Below are positions 6,132 through 8,565 of a DNA stretch of 8,565 nucleotides, in pieces. The notes beneath the pieces were generated by a model, which saw nothing but the letters and a program-made list of their open reading frames with translations, searched no databases and had not been told where the DNA came from. The stretch's first letter is position 1, and each line of letters begins with the position of its first letter. Position numbers and translations under genes: made by a program. This DNA comes from Bacteroides sp. (GTDB lineage Bacteria > Bacteroidota > Bacteroidia > Bacteroidales > Muribaculaceae), in contig JAAVDT010000015.1 of the NCBI GenBank assembly GCA_014801655.1, forward strand, positions 6,412 to 14,976, given 5' to 3'.

Positions 6132-6168
6132 AACTCCTGCAAGAGTTTCTTGCAGGAGTTGTTGTTTT
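6132..6168 (+). terminator. Intrinsic terminator of tRNA-Pro copy 2
   Basis: The arms are AACTCCTGCAAG (6132-6143) and CTTGCAGGAGTT (6149-6160), a perfect 12-bp stem with a five-base loop. GTTGTTTT follows. Its 3' arm overlaps the likely -33 box of the next gene's promoter. Confidence 0.9.
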
Positions 6169-6180
6169 ATATTACCTTTG
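6150..6180 (+). promoter_or_regulatory. Promoter of the GH16/kinase operon, overlapping the tRNA terminator
   Basis: TTG at 6150-6152 is followed after 20 bases by TACCTTTG at 6173-6180. Transcription would start near 6187, about 50 bases before the ATG at 6239. The -33 box lies within the 3' arm of the tRNA terminator hairpin. Confidence 0.75.
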
Positions 6181-6238
6181 CGGAAATCATTTAAAAGCAA
6201 ACGCACTCTCAACGTTAACAACCAATCAATTATCGACC

Positions 6239-7081
6239 ATGAAACTTTTTAAAATCAGTTTTGCTTCGGCTCTTTTAGCATTGTCGCTCTCGGCTTGTGG
6301 CGACAGCGATGATAAAAACGATAATACTCTCATCACCGATCCGGAAATGACTAAATCGTGGAATTTAGTGTGGTCGGACGATTTCGACGGTCCGGAACTC
6401 GACCCCGATGTGTGGGTCAGGACTGAACGCGGGTCTTCGGACTGGAACAACAATCAGAGCGACGACCCGCGACTGGTTGAGCTGCGCGACGGATGCGTGG
6501 TGCTCCGCGGCATTGAGAATGACGACAAGACCGCCGACCCGCAAGACTATATCTGCGGCGGCATCTGCACCAAAGGCAAAAAGGCTCTTGGCAGCTCGGA
6601 ATATCCCACATCAATTCAGGTGCGCGCCAAGCTCGGCAAAGGTGCTATGGGCGCATGGCCGGCAATCTGGATGATGCCTTTCAATCAAAATGGCGAGGGA
6701 TGGCCTGCCTGTGGGGAAATCGACATTATGGAACGCCTGAGCATGCAGTCGTTCTTCTACTCAACTGTTCATTCCTACTACACTAACACCCTCGGCAACG
6801 GGACTCCGAAAAACTCGACCACGACGACTTTCTCGCCCAACGAGTTTCATGTGTTTGAAGTGCAGCTGTGGCCCGACCGGGTGGATTTCTACCTCGACTC
6901 AACCTTGACACTCTCCTACCCGAAAGTCAACGACGGCGCCGACAATCAGTTCCCCTTCTTCAAGGAGTGGTATCTTATCATGGATATGCAGATCGGTGGC
7001 AGCTGGGTCGGCACGGTCAACCCACGCCATCTTCCCTGCGAAATGGAAGTTGACTGGGTTAAATATCAGATTTTTAAATAA
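6239..7081 (+). CDS. GH16-family glycoside hydrolase lipoprotein (laminarinase-like)
   Basis: This 280-residue protein is predicted to hydrolyse beta-1,3- or mixed-linkage glucans, or a related glycan, with retention of configuration. Residues 1-20 form a lipoprotein signal peptide ending in the lipobox LSAC with Cys20. Acidic residues follow (GDSDDKND), in keeping with the export signal of Bacteroidetes surface lipoproteins. The catalytic domain runs from about 42 (WNLVWSDDFDGPELDPDVW) to the end. The GH16 active-site motif is GEIDIMER, with Glu160 as nucleophile, Asp162 as helper and Glu165 as acid/base. Other family marks are GAWPAIWMMP (138-147), STVHSY (175-180), FHVFEVQLWPDRVDFYLD (203-220) and MDMQIGGSWVG (248-258). 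The length suits a single catalytic domain without a carbohydrate-binding module. The substrate cannot be fixed from sequence alone. It is the first gene of a pair with the kinase 15 bases downstream. No SusC/SusD genes are adjacent. Confidence 0.93.
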   Translation: MKLFKISFASALLALSLSACGDSDDKNDNTLITDPEMTKSWNLVWSDDFDGPELDPDVWVRTERGSSDWNNNQSDDPRLVELRDGCVVLRGIENDDKTADPQDYICGGICTKGKKALGSSEYPTSIQVRAKLGKGAMGAWPAIWMMPFNQNGEGWPACGEIDIMERLSMQSFFYSTVHSYYTNTLGNGTPKNSTTTTFSPNEFHVFEVQLWPDRVDFYLDSTLTLSYPKVNDGADNQFPFFKEWYLIMDMQIGGSWVGTVNPRHLPCEMEVDWVKYQIFK

Positions 7082-7096
7082 GCAGATTTTTTCAGT

Positions 7097-7951
7097 ATGA
7101 TTTTGATTGCCGATGCCGGAAGCACCAAAACCGACTGGGCGATGATACTCCCCGGGGGCGAGACAATGATTGTCAACGCCCCCGGGCTCAATCCGGCCCT
7201 GCTTGATGTGGCCGCCGTTGAATCGCGACTGCTCGAAACGCTTCCACGGATTCTCAACGGCGCGACGCCAAGCGCTGTGTATTATTATGGAGCGGGCTGC
7301 ATCCCCTCCACCATTCCCGGAGTTGCGGCCGCTCTGCAATCCACTACCGGATGCAGCGAGGTTCATGTGGCATCCGATCTGCTCGGAGCTGCCTGCAGTC
7401 TTTGCGGCCACCATCCGGGAATAGCCTGCATACTCGGCACCGGATCAAACAGCTGCGCCTACGATGGCCGCGAAATCACCGATGCCACTCCAGCCCTGGG
7501 CTTTATCCTTGGCGACGAGGGGTCGGGTGCTTCCATTGGACGACGCTTCCTGTCGGACCTTTTCAAGCGTCAGCTCCGACCCGAGATAATGCACTCGTTC
7601 ACCGCCCGATTCGGCCTGACGATGGCCGACGTCATTGACCGCGTCTACCGTCAGCCCTCTCCCAACCGATTTCTTGCCTCGATGATGCCATTTATCGGAA
7701 GCCACATTTCCGACACTCAGATCAGCGACCTGGTGACCGACGAACTGCGCCGGTTTCTCCTCCGCAACGTAGCCAACTACCCTGACGCCCACACTCTCCC
7801 CATCAACTTCACCGGCTCCATAGCCCTCCATTTCCGCCCCCAGCTCGAATCCGCGCTGGCCGACTGTCAAATGCACCTCGGCCAATTATCCCCCTCCCCT
7901 ATCACCGGCCTTATTCGCTACCATTCCCCCGACCATCATTTAGAGATATAG
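7097..7951 (+). CDS. BadF/BadG/BcrA/BcrD-family sugar kinase (GlcNAc/MurNAc kinase-like)
   Basis: This 284-residue cytoplasmic protein belongs to the ASKHA superfamily (BadF/BcrA ATPase domain), the group that contains N-acetylglucosamine kinase and the MurK-type N-acetylmuramate kinases. Phosphate-1 loop DAGSTKTDW is at 6-14, with Asp6 and Asp13. ASDLLGA (92-98) supplies the probable catalytic base Asp94. Phosphate-2 motif LGTGSNS is at 113-119. The family motif GFILGDEGSGASIG is at 135-148, and the adenosine motif FTGSIA at 238-243. The length is typical of Bacteroidales members, so it appears complete. It likely phosphorylates an amino sugar or similar sugar with ATP; GlcNAc or MurNAc is favoured by family but not proven. 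The start at 7097 is chosen because DAGSTKTD must lie at the very N-terminus. It lies 15 bases after the GH16 stop and has no promoter of its own. Confidence 0.9.
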   Translation: MILIADAGSTKTDWAMILPGGETMIVNAPGLNPALLDVAAVESRLLETLPRILNGATPSAVYYYGAGCIPSTIPGVAAALQSTTGCSEVHVASDLLGAACSLCGHHPGIACILGTGSNSCAYDGREITDATPALGFILGDEGSGASIGRRFLSDLFKRQLRPEIMHSFTARFGLTMADVIDRVYRQPSPNRFLASMMPFIGSHISDTQISDLVTDELRRFLLRNVANYPDAHTLPINFTGSIALHFRPQLESALADCQMHLGQLSPSPITGLIRYHSPDHHLEI

Positions 7952-7975
7952 ATAGTTGATTGTCAGGTATATGAC

Positions 7976-8018
7976 AAACGGCAGCCGGAGGCGATTGGAT
8001 CGCTTCCGGCTGCTGTTT
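7976..8018. terminator. Strong hairpin between convergent kinase and tRNA genes
   Basis: A 19-bp stem (AAACGGCAGCCGGAGGCGA at 7976-7994 against 8000-8018, with two G-U pairs) has a five-base loop TTGGA. On the plus strand the last arm ends in GTTTGTTTTG, ending the GH16/kinase transcript. On the minus strand it lies just beyond tRNA-Pro(CGG), so it may serve both directions. Confidence 0.88.
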
Positions 8019-8024
8019 GTTTTG

Positions 8025-8097
8025 TCGGGGTGAGAAGACTCGAACTTCCGACCTCCACGTCCCGAACGTGGCGCGCTGCCAACTGTGCTACACCCCG
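8025..8097 (-). tRNA. tRNA-Pro, anticodon CGG
   Basis: A 73-base cloverleaf is complete on the minus strand. The acceptor is CGGGGTG/CACCCCG. The D arm is GCAC/GCGC. The anticodon stem is CCACG/CGTGG with loop TTCGGGA, giving anticodon CGG at positions 34-36, which reads CCG. The T arm is GGAAG/CTTCT with loop TTCGAGT. The discriminator is A, and CCA is not encoded. Its acceptor stem, T stem and variable loop match the two GGG isoacceptors on the other strand almost exactly. Confidence 0.97.
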
Positions 8098-8127
8098 AGG
8101 CAGCATCTCTTTGACGGAAATGCGGTG

Positions 8128-8135
8128 CAAAGGTA
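8128..8135 (-). promoter_or_regulatory. -7 box of the tRNA-Pro(CGG) promoter
   Basis: The minus strand reads TACCTTTG here, identical to the -7 box of the second tRNA-Pro(GGG), and ends 30 bases before the tRNA. A convincing TTTG -33 box is not seen at 20 bases upstream. Confidence 0.7.
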
Positions 8136-8177
8136 ATGATTTTTTTTCTAATTCCTACCTTTTATTCGCTTTTTCTT

Positions 8178-8345
8178 TCAATTATTTCTCGCGGAGCGAA
8201 TTCTGACGGCGACAGGCACACGCATTTCGGCTTGTCGACGCACGGTCATTACGCGATTCAGGTAAGCTCCGGTTGCTGTTGCAACGGCTACGAAGATTGA
8301 GGCTGCGAGCAGAAAGATAACGAAGTGTAAGGTGTGGAGCATCAT
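8178..8345 (-). CDS. Possible small single-pass membrane protein (55 residues)
   Basis: A 56-codon ORF runs from the first of two tandem ATGs (8340-8345) to TGA at 8178-8180. The product begins MMLHTLHFVIFLLAASIF and has one hydrophobic stretch (about residues 6-28). A basic segment (RVMTVRRQAEMRVPVAVRIR) follows and would face the cytoplasm. The hydrophobic-then-basic layout and normal-looking codon use support a real small membrane protein, but I recognise no family. It lies between the terminator at 8432-8500 and tRNA-Pro(CGG). No TAnnTTTG box is visible upstream, which weakens the call. The start could also be the second ATG. Confidence 0.5.
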   Translation of the reverse strand: MMLHTLHFVIFLLAASIFVAVATATGAYLNRVMTVRRQAEMRVPVAVRIRSARNN

Positions 8346-8431
8346 ACGTTTGCTTAATTATTGAAGTGGCTAAAGATTGAAATTCACGTTTGGTATTAAA
8401 ACAACCGGAGCTCGGGAGTGGTTCTGCAAAA

Positions 8432-8500
8432 AATGAAAAAAATTTCCCACATCCGGCCGTTGCCGGGGCTCACAATGCCCCGATTGGCCGAATGTGGGAA
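8432..8500 (-). terminator. Long hairpin terminator of the gene at the right edge
   Basis: Nested arms are TTCCCACAT (8444-8452) with ATGTGGGAA (8492-8500), then GGCC/GGCC and GGGGC/GCCCC inside. On the minus strand the stem is followed by AAATTTTTTTCATTTTTT. It begins about 20 bases past the TAA at 8521. Confidence 0.82.
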
Positions 8501-8520
8501 TAAAGAGTTATGCCGCTTAA

Positions 8521-8565
8521 TTAGATAGCGTCGTCTTCAACGGTTTCGAGCTGATCAACGGCGGG
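8521..8565 (-). CDS. C-terminal end of an unidentified gene (cut by window edge)
   Basis: The last 14 codons and TAA (8521-8523) of a minus-strand frame are present, ending PAVDQLETVEDDAI. The acidic tail, and the strong terminator directly after the stop, favour this frame. Of the other two frames, one is closed by an early stop. The other gives a less protein-like tail. Too little is present to name the product. Confidence 0.55.
   Translation of the reverse strand, partial: PAVDQLETVEDDAI

Larger units (their letters stand above)
6014..6168 (+). repeat. Duplicated tRNA-Pro cassette, copy 2
   Basis: This is the partner of 5612-5766, with 151 of 155 positions identical. The terminator substitution at 6154 (A instead of G) turns a G-U pair into an A-U pair, so the stem is kept intact. 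Confidence 0.9.

Noticed and set aside
6408..6674. ORFs in other frames within the GH16 gene (6408-6674 plus, 6226-6453 and 6417-6614 minus)
   Set aside because: They overlap a frame with signal peptide, lipobox and the GH16 catalytic motif.
7445..7885. Minus-strand ORF of 146 codons opposite the kinase gene
   Set aside because: It is a shadow of the BadF-family frame and has no independent features.

Overview
The window reads as chromosomal DNA of a member of the Bacteroidales. Three things point there. The promoters fit the Bacteroidetes pattern of a TTTG-like -33 box, about 20 bases, then TAnnTTTG. Start codons lack clear Shine-Dalgarno sequences. The gene content includes a GyrB with the phylum's short architecture, a surface lipoprotein with an acidic stretch after the lipid cysteine, and a BadF/MurK-type sugar kinase. 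The G+C-rich coding sequence would suit a Muribaculaceae-like gut organism, but that family assignment is inference.

Layout. Positions 1-3309 (minus strand) carry housekeeping genes: the first 387 codons of ribonuclease R (rnr), cut by the window edge, preceded by a complete gyrB with its own promoter near 3428-3459. Positions 3550-5122 (minus) carry two small secreted-protein genes, a PEGA-domain protein and then an unrecognised protein, in an apparent operon closed by a strong hairpin at 3550-3585. Upstream of this pair, at about 5175-5445 (minus), is a non-coding stretch with a TATATTTG promoter element, several nested helices, a nine-codon ORF and an intrinsic terminator. One arm of the terminator can pair instead with an upstream segment. 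I read it as either an attenuator-type leader of the secreted-protein operon or an independent structured RNA.

Positions 5595-6168 (plus) hold two nearly identical promoter/tRNA-Pro(GGG)/terminator cassettes (155 bp, 4 differences), 402 bp apart. Positions 6150-8018 (plus) hold a two-gene operon: a GH16 glycoside hydrolase lipoprotein and a BadF/BcrA-family sugar kinase, closed by a 19-bp hairpin. On the minus strand a third proline tRNA (anticodon CGG), a 55-residue single-pass membrane ORF and the last 14 codons of an unidentified gene with its terminator fill the right end.

How the parts fit. The GH16 enzyme probably cuts a beta-glucan or related glycan at the cell surface, and the kinase would phosphorylate an amino sugar or sugar in the cytoplasm. 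No transporter or SusCD pair is present, so this is not a classical polysaccharide utilisation locus. The most unusual element is the structured RNA with mutually exclusive helices ahead of the secreted PEGA-protein operon.
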